From positions 682,001 through 746,000 of the forward strand of contig JANFNE010000011.1 in assembly GCA_024867545.1 (NCBI GenBank): a DNA stretch of 64,000 bases, given 5' to 3'. Below are positions 9,769-21,048 of this stretch, piece by piece; positions within the stretch are counted from its first letter, which is position 1, and every line of letters begins with the position of its first letter. The notes below the pieces were generated by a model. That model saw only the letters and a program-made list of their open reading frames with translations, had not been told where the DNA came from and did not search any database. A program made the translations under genes and the position numbers. Source of the stretch: Phytopythium helicoides (taxonomy: Eukaryota; Oomycota; Peronosporomycetes; Pythiales; Pythiaceae).

Positions 9769-12363
9769 TCACCGCTTTCCCATGACAAAAAGCTGCGGGA
9801 AGTTGAGGCGACTCGGAATGACCAGCGAAAAGAATAGCAGGAAGACGAGTCCGAGTGACGCGACGAAGTACAGCAGGCTCTGATCGAACGGGAAACCCTT
9901 TTCAAAGTACCCGAGGAGAGCAAACAGTGACGGAGCGATTGCACTGGCAAGGAACATCGCCGCGTAAGTTACGAGCTGCGCAGCGCGGTGAACGGCTAGG
10001 CGTCTATCCACTGCGATCGAGTTGTCGAGCAGCATCACAATACCGTGCAGTGCGACGCCACTTGTCAGGTGCTTGACCACGAGCACTACGATCACAATAA
10101 CCCACGCGAAAGGCAGCTCGTCCACCTTGAACAGGTCAATGAGAGGGAAGCAACCTAGCAGCGGGATCTGAAGCAACAAGCCCACACGCAGAGTTGCAAG
10201 AGGAGTCATCGCAGCAGAACTGGAGAAGCTGCAGCAAAAGAACTGCATGATCAGCACCGCAGCAGACGAAATAGCGAGTGTGCCAGCGAGCGTCACCGTC
10301 ATCGACGATACCGTCGACTGCACTGGCGCCGAGTGAACCTTTCCAATTGTGATCGGGTTCTGCTCGAAAAACCACAGAGGCAGCATCTCGTCGAAACTGA
10401 GCTGGATGATCAACCAGAAGAAGTACACGAGCAGCACAAGGCATGCCAGTGGCTCGCGAGAAATGGCAAGATCCGGAATATGCTCGGCTTCCGACGACTT
10501 GCGAGCAGCCTGCTTGGCGTGCTCCAAACTTCGCGGCTTGTCATCGGTAATGATTGTCAAGCCTTCAGGTGCCTTTTGAACAGAGGTGCTGTTGCGAGCG
10601 ACTGCCTCCGTTGTGTTTGCGGACACTCCTTGCTGGGAGTGGACAACAATAGCGATTGCATCGTCGTCAAACTCGTCCTGCAGACCATACTCCAGACTGT
10701 CAAAAAAGGCTTCCTCATCACTAGCGCCATCGTCACTTCGAATGCTTCCAGCACGCGACCGACTGCGAGCTTTGCGGCCGCCAATGATTTCGATTGTCTG
10801 CTCCAGTGAACCAGTCGTGCGGCGAATCAGGTCATCAAGAGATCGCTCTTGGCTGCTCTTGCCGATATCAACACCGTTGCGACCTCCATACCGGCGTGGA
10901 AGGCTATCCACTCCAAGAAGCCCGATAAGATCGTTCGTCATTGTCTCGGCACGGTAGAACGACACTTTTTCCAACGTGCGCTTCGAAATCTTGGGTCGAA
11001 GTGCAGCCATTACTTGCGAGAACCAAACTGGTGCATTAAGCACAGCAACAGCCTGTACCTTTTCAGGAAACTCATTCTGTAGCGCGGAAACTACCGCCTT
11101 CGCGGTCTCCACGACTCGGTCATCGGTGTCGGTTAGCGTCAGCCCCTCAAGGTCGATGACATAAACAATACGCTGAGTCGGTGCCTTAAGAAGTTTGTGC
11201 ACAGCAAATTGCAACAGAAAGCGGTAGTGCTCGCGAATGTCGGCTGTCGTAAACCCTGACGAATGCAAGCGATCCATTTTCACTTGACCCAGGAAGTCCC
11301 ACACAATGACATGTCCGTCAGCGGTGTAGCCGTGGAAGTAGTGCGGAAGAATGCTTCGGATCATTCGAAAGTGAGGTCGCGGCGTCGACAGGAGTAGCGG
11401 GTACTTCTTCGAGTTCGAGGAACCTGGCCGAGAGATGCTAACACCAAACGTCTCCTCAAAGGCTGACTTTACCTTGTCAACAGTCGACGTGGCCGTAATA
11501 CTGTTGGCGCTGACACTTGGAGTGTCTGGACGGAGATCACTGTCGCTGCTGCTCGTGCTTGTTGGCGTCGTCAAAATCTCGTCATCCCCATTGCGACTCA
11601 GTTGTGGCATGAAGTTGAGAAAGTCGTCATCCGTCCCGGCAGCCAGCTGCATGTACGACGAGCGACTGCGCATCCGCAATCCTACGAGCATGATGACGAC
11701 GGCGACCCAGGCGAGAATTGACACAAAGCAAAATGGGTAGAAGTACAATGATGTCTCAGGCAGTGGCGGGTCTTCCTGTGAGAGCTTGCGGGCAAGGTGC
11801 ACGAACACAACGGTCGCTACTGCGCCAACCCCAATGCCCAGATACTTGGTCACAAACGCTAATCGCGTCTGGCGGTTGCTGATAATGCAATCCACAGGTT
11901 AGCCAACATGTCCAATTCGAGCGCGCTTCACAGTAGAAGCTTACCCGCAGATGTTGTCAATCTCGATAAGCGCGACTGGAATGACACCGCTGAAAAGCCC
12001 CATGGCGAAGCGCACGATCGTCATCGCCAGCAGACTCTGGCACAGCAGCAAGCTGAAGTACCCGGTGCCCAGCACCGCAAGTCCCCACAGAAGCACACCC
12101 TTGCTGCTCTTGAGCGAGCGCGCAAGGTTGATCCAGAGACGGCAGCTCAGCGCGTGACCCAGGAAGCCCGAGCCGGCGAGCAGCGCCGTGTAGAAGCCCA
12201 GCAGGTGGTAGGACGTCGTCGGGTAGAAGTGCAGCGCGATCATGGGCCCGAGCACGAGCACCACCGTGTGCGACACATACTCGATCATGGCGCACATGAC
12301 GAGGAACAGCATGCGCGCGTTCACGCCGCCGCCGGCGCCGCAGCACACGCGTCCGCACGCCAT
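9769..12363 (-). CDS. MFS transporter with internal CRAL-TRIO (Sec14) domain
   Basis: Exons 12363-11945 and 11878-9769 joined by a 66-nt GT-AG intron, 842 residues. The N-terminal ~205 residues hold about six membrane helices, with a motif-A-like loop after TM2 (GFLGHALSCRLW then basic residues) as in ZIFL-like major facilitators. A long Ser/Thr-rich linker leads to a CRAL-TRIO lipid-binding domain at about residues 299-474, with HVIVWDFLGQ, IVYVIDLEGLTL, VLNAPVWFSQVMAALRPKIS and the closing LPRRYGG typical of Sec14 proteins. An acidic and Ser-rich linker follows, then from about residue 616 six more helices that complete the transporter. I infer a membrane transporter whose cytosolic loop binds a phosphoinositide or similar lipid; the substrate is unknown. 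A truncated copy lies at 2099-2940. Confidence 0.85.
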
Positions 12364-12891
12364 GGCCGGTCGCGAACTGTCGGCTGGGAAACGCGCGTTC
12401 TAGAAGGCTCCCGAGCGTCGGAGAGCCGCGGAGATGGCGCTCGTGGGCTCGCTGGTCGACTGGCGAGCGCCTCGAGGGCCCGTGAAGGCGCTGAGTGGCG
12501 CTGGGGGCGGCTGGCGACGCGCCGGAGTCGTCGACGGTGGGGGAGTGCGCGCTCGTCGCTGAATGACGACGAGAGAGGGCGCGTGGTAAAGGTCAAGAAA
12601 GGCTGTCTGTCTCCCTCGTCCCCGAGTTGAGCTAAAAGACGGTGTTTTACTTCAATTTGTAGCGAATTGTCCAAATGAATGCTCGTGGCGATGACGAAGT
12701 CGCGTCTGTCGGATGACCACCGTCTCTGTCGGCAGCACGCCACGATGGCAATCAGCTCAACTTGACCCAGTTGAAGCGGCTTCGAGCAGGGATCAAAAGG
12801 GACATACATTAAAATATATGGAGAAGACCGACCACTCGAAAGCTGTAGAAACTCCACGCGTCGAGAGCATCGTGGACGCCTTGCTGCGTCT
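12364..12891. other. Intergenic region, no gene seen
   Basis: Lies between the transporter start and the stop of the next minus-strand gene, so it should hold the transporter promoter and the neighbour's 3' untranslated region. Frames here are GC-rich shadows. No motif recognised. Confidence 0.5.
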
Positions 12892-13772
12892 CTAGATGTC
12901 GGGCAGGTCGTCGTCCAAGTGTGGCTGGCTCGGCGCCACGGTCATGGTCGTAAAGTACACAAAGCCCTGCAGCACGGCGACCAGCAGGTTGTACAGCACG
13001 ATCATCCGCGTCCAGCCCTCATACTCGTATGTTTGCGCGCAGAGCACGGCAAAGAAGAGGATCGTGAGCGCGCGGCCGATGTAGTTGCCCAGGAACGGCA
13101 GGTACATCTCGACGCTCACGCCGTTCACGACCGACTTGAGGTCGTACATGATAACCCCAGCGCCTGCCAAGATGCAACGCAGTCAGCAAAGCTGCCCATG
13201 AATACGGCGTTTTTACAGCAGCAGCTCCGCACCGAACGCCATCGTGTAGAATCCCAGCGCGACTGTAAAGGCAGCAAGCAAGCAGGTCAGCGTTCATCTC
13301 GCTCTATCACGCACACAGCCAGCTTTCGCCACGCACTGGACGCGTAGGTAAAGTGGATCAGCATGCCGAAGCCCTGGATGACCGTGAGCGCCGCCGCGAG
13401 CGTGTACATGCCGCTGAACACGATGTCGATGGTCGCGGCCTGGCCGCCGCCGACCTCGTACGGCTGGTCCTGCCCCGACATGCCCCAGCCGCTGCCATTC
13501 CCGCCATAGCCGCTCGGCTGGTACTGCGGCACGGCGTACGGGTGCACGTTGGGCGCCGCGTACGGCAGCGGCTTCTGCGGGCCGCGCGGGGGCTTGACCG
13601 CGTCGTCCTTCTCTTCCTCGACCCCCTCGAGCGCCGGGTTGCGCTGCATCTGCCGCGGCGGCGCGCGCGTCGGCGAGCGAGCGGGCGCGACGCCCACGGG
13701 CGCAGGAGACGGGGCGCCGGCGGCGGCCGCGTCCACGAGCGGCTGCTTGAGCTCCTCGTCCGAGAGATCCAT
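12892..13772 (-). CDS. COPI-associated / TVP15-like Golgi membrane protein
   Basis: Exons 13772-13337, 13262-13233 and 13163-12892 (GT-AG introns of 74 and 69 nt), 245 residues. The tiny 30-nt second exon is required to keep phase and gives a continuous membrane segment ending in GFYTMAFGAGVIMYDL. The following YLPFLGNYIGRALTILFF matches the hallmark FLxxYxGR motif of the COPI-associated family (Golgi/late secretory tetraspan proteins such as yeast Tvp15). About four helices span residues 120-225. The first ~110 residues are Pro/Ala/Gly-rich and cytosolic, with an acidic end near EELKQPLVD, and the C-terminus is acidic. Family assignment rests on the motif and topology; the role in vesicle traffic is inferred. 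Confidence 0.75.
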
Positions 13773-13941
13773 GGCGGCCGCAGCTCCTGGGGGGCCGGCC
13801 GGCGCTTCTCTTCTTCGGCTTGGAGCGAGCTTTTTCTTCAATTGCGCAACATTCATGCAACATCGCTTTGGTGTATTACACTTAATGGAGCGTGGCTGGG
13901 TACACGCGAAAAGCGATATGGCTACACTGAACCCTGCGTGG

Positions 13942-15190
13942 TTACTTCTGGTGCTCGATGGCGTTGAGCTGCTCGAGCGCGAGCATGAGCGCGTGCGTGC
14001 CCAGACGGCCGTGGCCTTGTGCCTGCATGGCGAAATGCGAGTGATTAGACTTGGGCACGCTCGCCTGGGGGTCGAGCGCATTCCACTCACCTTGACCGCA
14101 ACGTAGAGCTGGTGAGCTAGAGCCAGACCCGGCAGCGACAGGTTCATGCTGTTGGGAACGCCTTCGTAAGAACCACGTAGAGCCTTGCCACCAGACTACA
14201 AATGCTCACCTCTCGGCCTCCTTAAGCGCGATACCCATGTCCTTGAGGAAGTGCTCGACGAAGAAGCCAGGGTCAAAGTTGCGGTTGGCGATGCGCGGAC
14301 CAAGGTTGCTGATGGACCACGATCCAGCAGCGCCGGCAGACACAGCCTGGATTGCCTCGTCAAGGTTGAGGCCGCTCTTATGCGCGTACAGCAGCCCCTC
14401 GACAACGCCAATCATGTTGGTGGCGATCAGGATCTGGTTGACCATCTTGGTGTGCTGTCCGGCACCAGCGCCACCCATGTGGCGAATGTTCTTGCCCATG
14501 ACGTTGAACAGCGGCATGGTGCTCTCGACGGTCTCAGCGTCACCGCCGATCATGATGGACAGCGTGGCGTTCTTGGCGCCAACGTCGCCGCCCGAGACAG
14601 GAGCATCCAGACTCGAGATGCCCTTCTTCTTGGCCTCAGCGTAGATCTCCTTGGCGAGCGACGGCTCGCTCGTGGTCATGTCCACGATGATGCCACCGCT
14701 CTTGAGGCTCGAAAGCACGCCAGACTTGGGGTCGAGGAACACACTGCGCACGTCGCTGGGGTATCCCACAATGCCAAACACAATATCTACATCCCAAACG
14801 TCAGGTACAGTGCAAGCGAGGACTGCACTGATGGAGATAACAAGCTCATACCCGACGCGGCAGCCACTTCAGCGGGCGAGCCGGCCACGCGCGCACCCTT
14901 CTGGCGCAGCGCCTCGCACTTGGACGCCGTGCGGTTGTAGACCGTCACTTCGTAGCCGTGGCTCTGCATTGCGTCCACCCAACTCCGTCAGAGACCATCG
15001 ACTTCGACCCCACAAGCCTCGCGCTCTCCCACCAGAATGTGGCCGCACATGCTGCTGCCCATGATGCCTGCGCCAATCCATCCGACGCTGCCGCACGACA
15101 CTGTGAGCGCCTGGAGCCGCCGCTTGACCAGCAGCCAACGACAGAATCAGATCCAGCCACGCACCGAGGCTTGAGCAGGGCGGACGCCAT
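13942..15190 (-). CDS. Beta-hydroxyacid dehydrogenase (3-HIBDH / tartronate semialdehyde reductase type)
   Basis: Six exons: 15190-15165, 15087-15033, 14963-14852, 14786-14210, 14148-14091 and 14022-13942, giving 302 residues, the normal size of the family. The short first exon encodes MASALLKPR and splices onto [13 protein letters not shown], the Rossmann GxGxxG (G14, G16, G19) for NAD(P). Substrate-site motif [19 protein letters not shown] and catalytic lysine K178 in [10 protein letters not shown] are present. The reaction is NAD(P)-dependent oxidation or reduction of a short beta-hydroxyacid; 3-hydroxyisobutyrate and tartronate semialdehyde are the likely candidates and cannot be told apart here. 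No mitochondrial targeting peptide is evident. A tandem paralogue with matching intron positions follows upstream at 15548-18211. Confidence 0.9.
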
Positions 15191-15547
15191 CGGGGCTGGA
15201 GCTCAACTGAAGGCGCGGGACGCAGAGGGGAAAAGCGGAAGTGCGTCAAGCTCAAGCGGCCCACCAACACCGATCCTAGGCGACGCAGGATTGGTGGAAA
15301 TGCCGCACGCTGAATATTAATACGTGATTGGTCTAAAAGAAGACTTCAATGTGGTGCTCGTGGCGGAAGTGGGTGGGATTGACACCGCTTTGCGGTTGTA
15401 TTCAGTTGAACGTGGACGGTGTTGGGCGATCCGATTGGTGAAGCGGCATGGCCAATCCAGACCTGCGCCATCGGACACGCGAGTTGTGATGAGCAACACC
15501 GGGACAGAGTCTGAGCTTTGCTGGGATCGACCGTCGAGCCCGATGGG
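15191..15547. other. Intergenic region between dehydrogenase paralogues
   Basis: Contains the promoter of the 13942-15190 gene and the 3' end of its paralogue. A normal-length version of the paralogue would have stopped near 15840, so part of its present C-terminal frame (15548-15840) occupies what was probably intergenic DNA. Nothing else recognised. Confidence 0.5.
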
Positions 15548-18211
15548 TCATCGACGCTCGCGACCACCAATGTCAGGAGAGAGTGCTTGGTGGCGGCACA
15601 TGGTGGGATTAGTGTCCGTGCAATCATTGAATACTGTACTCGCGACAACATCAGCCTTACGGGAAGAGCTCTGAAAGTTCTTGTGAACGAACGGTTTACA
15701 GCTGAGATGTGCAAGGGTTGGTGGTGTCGGCGGGGAGGCAGCGCACAGCCCGCTCACACGATTTCTACGTTGTTGGCCTTCACTGGATAAATACCTAGAG
15801 CACAACGTCGCATCAACTACGAGCGGTAAATACCAAAACAACAAATGGACCGCACCATTCAGCTCCTCAAGCGCAAGCGTCAGCGCCTGGGTGCCGAGCC
15901 GCCCGTGGCCTTGAGCCTGGCAATGATCGACTGTTGTTAGACTCAACATGAACCTTGCAGCCTTTTACACTCCGAACCTTTAGCGCAATGTATAGTTGAT
16001 GCGCAAGCGCAAGACCGGGCAACGACAGATTCATCCTGGAGAGCATCAGCAAGTTAGTCTATCTGCGTGTCTGCCACTAGAAATACGGATTCAACAACCA
16101 CGTACTTCTCCGCCTCTTGGAGAGCAATCCCCATGTCCTTGACAAAGTGCTCGACGAAGAAACCCGGCTCGAAATCACGCTTAGCAATTCGAGGTCCCAT
16201 GTTTGTCACGGACCATGAGCCCGCTGCACCAGCGCTAACAGCGCGAATAGTATCTTCGATGTCAAGTCCACTCTTTTTCGCGTACAGCAAGCCCTCGACG
16301 ACGCCAATCATGTTGGTAGCAATCAAAATTTGGTTCATCATCTTGGTATGCTGACCAGCCCCTGGACCACCCATGTGCCGCACATTCTTGCCGAGAACGC
16401 TGAAGAATGGCATCGTGACGTAAACCGCATCGACATCACCGCCAACCATGATAGATAGAGATGCGTCACGAGCCCCAATATCACCGCCAGAAACTGGCGC
16501 GTCCAGCGCAGACACGCCCTTAAGCTTTGCAGCATTGTAGATCTTCTTTGCAAGAGCTGGTTTGCTCGTCGACATGTCAACAATGATGCTGCCAGGCTTC
16601 ATACGAGTGAGCAAACCGGTCTGTGGATCCAAAATGACCGATTTGACGTCACGTGGGAAGCCCACCATGACAAAAACGATGTCTGCAATCGAGGACACAA
16701 AGCACCGTTAGATGTTGACAAATTTACTTTGAGCATCCATCTGTACGTGCCGGCAAGCTGGGCGACCTCTGCAGGTGACTGCGCAACTCGGGCACCCTTT
16801 TGCTGAAGTGGTACACACTTGGACAGAGTCCGATTGTACACTGTGACCTCATACCCGTGCGCCTAGAGACCAGGATGTAAGCACAATCACATAGGCAGCG
16901 ATTTGAAAAATACCTTGCGCACCAGAATATGTTCACACATGCTGGCACCCATTATGCCTGTTCCGATCCAGCCGACGCTGCAAATGCGAGCAAGAGAGCA
17001 CCACAATAAGCATTGCAATAGCACAAATGCAAAACGAAAGAGACGTACCGAATCTTGGCTCGCGAGGCACCCATGAGATCCAGAGCCTGCGACTGGAAAA
17101 TGGCTACAAATACGAAAGAGACTTTGGAGTGAGCTCATTGATACGCTGAATGAAATTAGAGAGCATCGTACCGTTCGCCTTGAGCGTGGCATCGTCAAGC
17201 ATGGGTGAGACGCCAACAGCAGGGAGCTGGTCGACATTCGAGGGAACTATAGCTGCTGCAACAGCAGCCCCGCTCTCCGCTTTGGCACGAGCTGCAGACT
17301 CGATAAGCTCGTCATCAATCACAACGCGCGTCTCCGAGTATGACTTGAAGAGGTGTTCGCTCAACCGGTGGTTGTGCTTGTTGATCTGACAGCCCCATCA
17401 CGGTTAGTATTGACTTCACCCCAACCGCACAAAGCCACTAACCGTTACTCACCTGCGCAACAACTCGAACGACGTACTTGTTCTTTCCATCGGGCTCGAT
17501 CTGCTCCGAGATGCTGGCGCGAATCATGGCGGGGCAACCCATGTACCGGTAGTGCTGACGCGGACGCTTGCCCTTGCCGCGAGGCTTGGTCTTGACACCG
17601 TGCGTACACAGGTACAATTTCTTAACGAACCCAATACTCTCGTCGATGGGCTGCTTGAGGCTGTTGCGCTTGGCAGCACGCTGGTTAACGGCCTTGACCG
17701 AGTCGGATGTGCGCAGCCGCATGGGCTGGTGGGTCGCGGCGCAGTACCCCTCCATTGCGCGGTGGAAGTCCTCCCACGAGTCGAAGCACGGCTCAAGCGG
17801 CGGGCACTGCACGAGCGTCGTGGCCTCTTCCTCCGGCCCCGGCAGCATCCTCGCGGCTGCGTCAGTGTCCTCCTCTGGCGTGTCGTCCTCCTCGTCTGCA
17901 TCTTCATTGTCTCCGGGCAGATTCCCGTCATCATCTTCGCGCTTGCGCTCGCCCAGAATCGACGAGAACGCGGCCTGCGCGGCCTCCGTCGGCTCGCTCG
18001 CCGCCACCTGCAGCGCCGCAGCCGAAATGTCGTCGACCGCCGAGGCCTCCGCGAACGCCGCCTGGACCTGCGCGATGGGGTTGAAGGCCGCCGACGAGGC
18101 GTCAGCGGCTGCTGCTGACGCGTCCGACGCGTCGCTGGGCTTCTTGGGCGCCGAGCGAGCGCCAGGCGAGGCTCCACGGCGCCGCTCCTTGGCTGGAGAC
18201 GCCATCTCCAT
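15548..18211 (-). CDS. FAR1-like zinc-binding domain fused to beta-hydroxyacid dehydrogenase
   Basis: Eight exons: 18211-17453, 17385-17172, 17103-17049, 16977-16914, 16862-16751, 16682-16106, 16035-15978 and 15916-15548; 735 residues. Residues 145-265 resemble a FAR1/WRKY-GCM1 DNA-binding domain, with candidate zinc ligands C202, C226, H257 and H259 (KLYLCTHG, MGCPAMIRA, KHNHRLS), after an Ala-rich and acidic leader. From V344 it is a complete dehydrogenase paralogous to 13942-15190: [38 protein letters not shown]. Exons of 112, 577 and 58 nt match the paralogue exactly. The intron 16683-16750 uses a GC donor. The C-terminus runs about 110 residues past the family end because the stop is lost. 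Alternative: two genes, since unspliced reading of 17104-17171 ends the FAR1 part at a TAG, and an ATG at 17074 could start the dehydrogenase. Confidence 0.7.
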
Positions 18212-18481
18212 CTCCCGCCGCTTTTGACTGCCGCTTTGTAGGCCAGGCACGAGGGGGGCGGTTTGAAAAAAAAAATGGTCCCCAAAATACCTCATTTCAG
18301 CCAACCAAACACGCAATAATCCATGTACTACTGATAAAAGTGATGTTTTAACCCGTGTTTTGACCAATGGAAGCGCGTGAACGGGGAGCCCTCGGATCGG
18401 AGCCGCTCCTGGGCATTGCATGGCGGAAGAACCTCGCGAGACAGGCGCCGCGACCTCGGAGCTGTAGCTGGGGCGACTGCC

Positions 18482-20992
18482 ATGGACGGGTACAGCCTGC
18501 GTACGCGCTCGAGCGCGGCCAAGTCGCGCGTGGCGACGTCGTCGGTCGCGTCGCGGTCGACGGGCACGCGGAGCGAGCGGCTGGGCGACGGGTGGACCTC
18601 CACGACGACGACAACGACGCGCAGCGTGTCGACCGCCGGCATGCAGACGCCCGAGGTGCGCCGCACGCTGGACCTGGCGGACTTCAACGACGAGGAAGAG
18701 GAGGAGGAGGAGGACTACGAGCCGGTGTACCGGAGCAGCACGTATCGACAGCAGGAAGAGCACGAGGACGACGAAAGTGACGCCTTCGACGAGGAAGACG
18801 AAGAATTTGATGAGGAAGAGCTGCAGGACGAGGACGAAGAAGAGGAAGAGGAAGAGAGACGTTTGCGGCGCTCGACGCTCAACAGGCGGGCGGCTGCTGC
18901 GGCCGCCTTCTTCAACCAGCGATCAGCCTTCGCATCTCGTGAGCTGGTTTAGTGTGATTTATGATGCTCAAGATCATTCCGGTGGCTAACATGCTGTTGT
19001 TGTGCCATGGTAGGGGTCACGCAGCAGATTTCGTCGTGGACAATCACCAAGAAAGTGGCAAAGAACCTTCGTCGACTATGGGTACGAGTTTCGCGCAGTG
19101 GCTCCGACACCCGTTCATTGGCTTACATTCCTCTCGTGTAGCGTTTCATCGTACGCAACTCGTTCATGGCAGTCAACGTATTGTGGCTGCTAGCACCCTT
19201 GTGTTGCTTCGGAATTGCGATTGCAGTCCCTCAATACCTTACCGCTGCGATTCGCTACGTCGACAACATTACACTGTCTGTCAGCGGTGCGCAGGCGGGG
19301 CTTGGTGCTTATGAGAAGGGTGCAATGCGAACCATCGTGCAAGAGCTAGTTGATGTCAAGCTCTCATCTATGAATAATGAGATTGCGGAGCTCCGGAAGG
19401 CTCTTGAGATGCAGGAGCGCGATGTTGAAGCCTTGCGGCTGCTGCACGAATCATTTCGTCAAGTTCACGACGACGCCCAGCGACGCTTTAGCCTCGTTGA
19501 TGCAGGAAGTGCACTATCGGTGCACATCGAGCGCGTTGTTGGCCGCTACTCGGATGAATTGGTGAGCATACGTCTAGTCGTCTTGGTAGCAAGGGTATTT
19601 TCCAGGCTAACGATCGTTTTATGCGCAGTGGACAAAGGTTATTACCAAGACATCCCAGATCGAGCAGCAATTACACGAAACTACGAAACAGCAAACGGCA
19701 ATTGAAGACGCGATTAAGGATCAGCAGGAGGATATCGATGACCTACGAAATATAGCTAACACCGCTCCGGCTAAAAGCAGCAAGGATAACACAGCAGCCT
19801 CCGACATAGCTATGTACGACCAAGCTGAGATCAAGAAAGAACTTCGCGCTTGGCGTGACTCGCTCCAGCAGGAGTTGCAACGTGAGACGCAGCGTGAATT
19901 GCAGAGCATCGAAGACCGCATGTCGAAGGCTTTGTTAGCAGAAAAAGAAATCCTCGACGCCAGTGCTCGTTCGTTCCGAAGTCGAAACGCTGCGGATCCT
20001 GCCTTGCTGGCAGTTGTGGAAGACGCTTTGGCTGTTGCGGAAGCCAAGCGAATTGGGCGTGTCGATTATGCAGCTCTTGCGAATGGGGCGAGTATCATCT
20101 ACTCCGAACAGTGCGTTCTGCACAGGGATGATTGGAGTGTCTTCTTCACATTGCTGATGAAATGGTTGTGTGTTTTTCAGAGATTTGCTGCACCCAGACG
20201 AGTTTGTTTCGTTTGAGGCTATTGGAGAACTGGTTGGGCTTGGTTCGGCAAGAATGGACTCTCGCTTCACCTCGCCATCGTATCGGAATGCTCCAAGCAG
20301 CCTTAGCTCTGTTCTTTCATCGTGTGAACACGGGCCGTGGTGGTTGTCGCGCCATAATGGGCGTCCAGAGACTGCTTTGTCGGTACGCTAGCTCGCCATA
20401 GTGTTTCCTTGTGCTGCAGTTTTCTGACCAATCGTTCCTTGTACACGTTAAGGAAACGATGGAAGTTGGCAGTTGCTGGGGCATGGCTGGGACTTCCGGT
20501 CGTTTATCCGTCAAGTTCGCGCATCAAATCGTTGTGGATGCTGTTTCGATTGAACATATCCCAGCGCAGATCGCTGCGGACTTTAGCTCAGCACCACACG
20601 AATTCCAGATCTGGGTATGTCCATTACGTTGTGGGATTTGGAGCTTTACTGTTAGTTGACTTTGAAGCTCATTGTTCTATAGGGAATCGCCGGGAATCCT
20701 CTTCGAGACACGGTGTCGCTCATTCCATTCGGCAACTTTTCATACTCTCGTAATGACCCTGCTCGCCAGACTTTCAAGTTGACGTCACCAGCGGTGGGAC
20801 TTTCTTTTGCATGACTGAGCTCTTCGTTTGCTGACACTGTTCATGTTATATGTATATTTTTTTTTCTCACGGCAACGATAGAGTCAACGCACGGCAGTTG
20901 ATGGAGTAGCACTGGCAATCACTTCCAACCACGGCAACCCAGAGTTCACATGTCTATATCGGTTCCAGGTGCACGGGCAAGTAGTTGAGTAA
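18482..20992 (+). CDS. SUN-domain inner nuclear membrane protein
   Basis: Eight exons: 18482-18938, 19014-19081, 19142-19561, 19629-20110, 20181-20382, 20420-20614, 20683-20793 and 20882-20992; 681 residues. Layout is that of SUN proteins: a basic then strongly acidic nucleoplasmic N-terminus (residues 1-175), one membrane helix around residues 184-205 (NVLWLLAPLCCFGIAIAV), a long coiled coil (about 230-440), then the SUN domain (about 490-681) with GSCWGMAGTSGRLSVKF, VSIEHIP, PFGNFSYSRNDPARQTFKL and the final HGNPEFTCLYRFQVHG. SUN proteins form the inner half of LINC bridges across the nuclear envelope by binding KASH peptides in the perinuclear space. The intron 20383-20419 is only 37 nt. 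The ATG at 18482 is the first in frame. Confidence 0.88.
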
Positions 20993-21048
20993 GCCCGTTC
21001 TAATTAGTATAGATCTCTAAACCGTGAGTACTTGTTTTGTATTTGAGT

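Larger units (their letters stand above)
7377..10610. repeat. Segmental duplication, right copy
   Basis: Partner of the block at about 61-2940. Here both genes are intact: the whole phosphatidyltransferase and the whole convergent transporter, which continues past the breakpoint at 10610 to 12363. This copy is therefore the likely source. Confidence 0.85.

Noticed and set aside
17049..18211. FAR1 domain as a Mutator-like transposase
   Set aside because: No DDE catalytic domain, SWIM finger or terminal inverted repeats follow; a dehydrogenase does.
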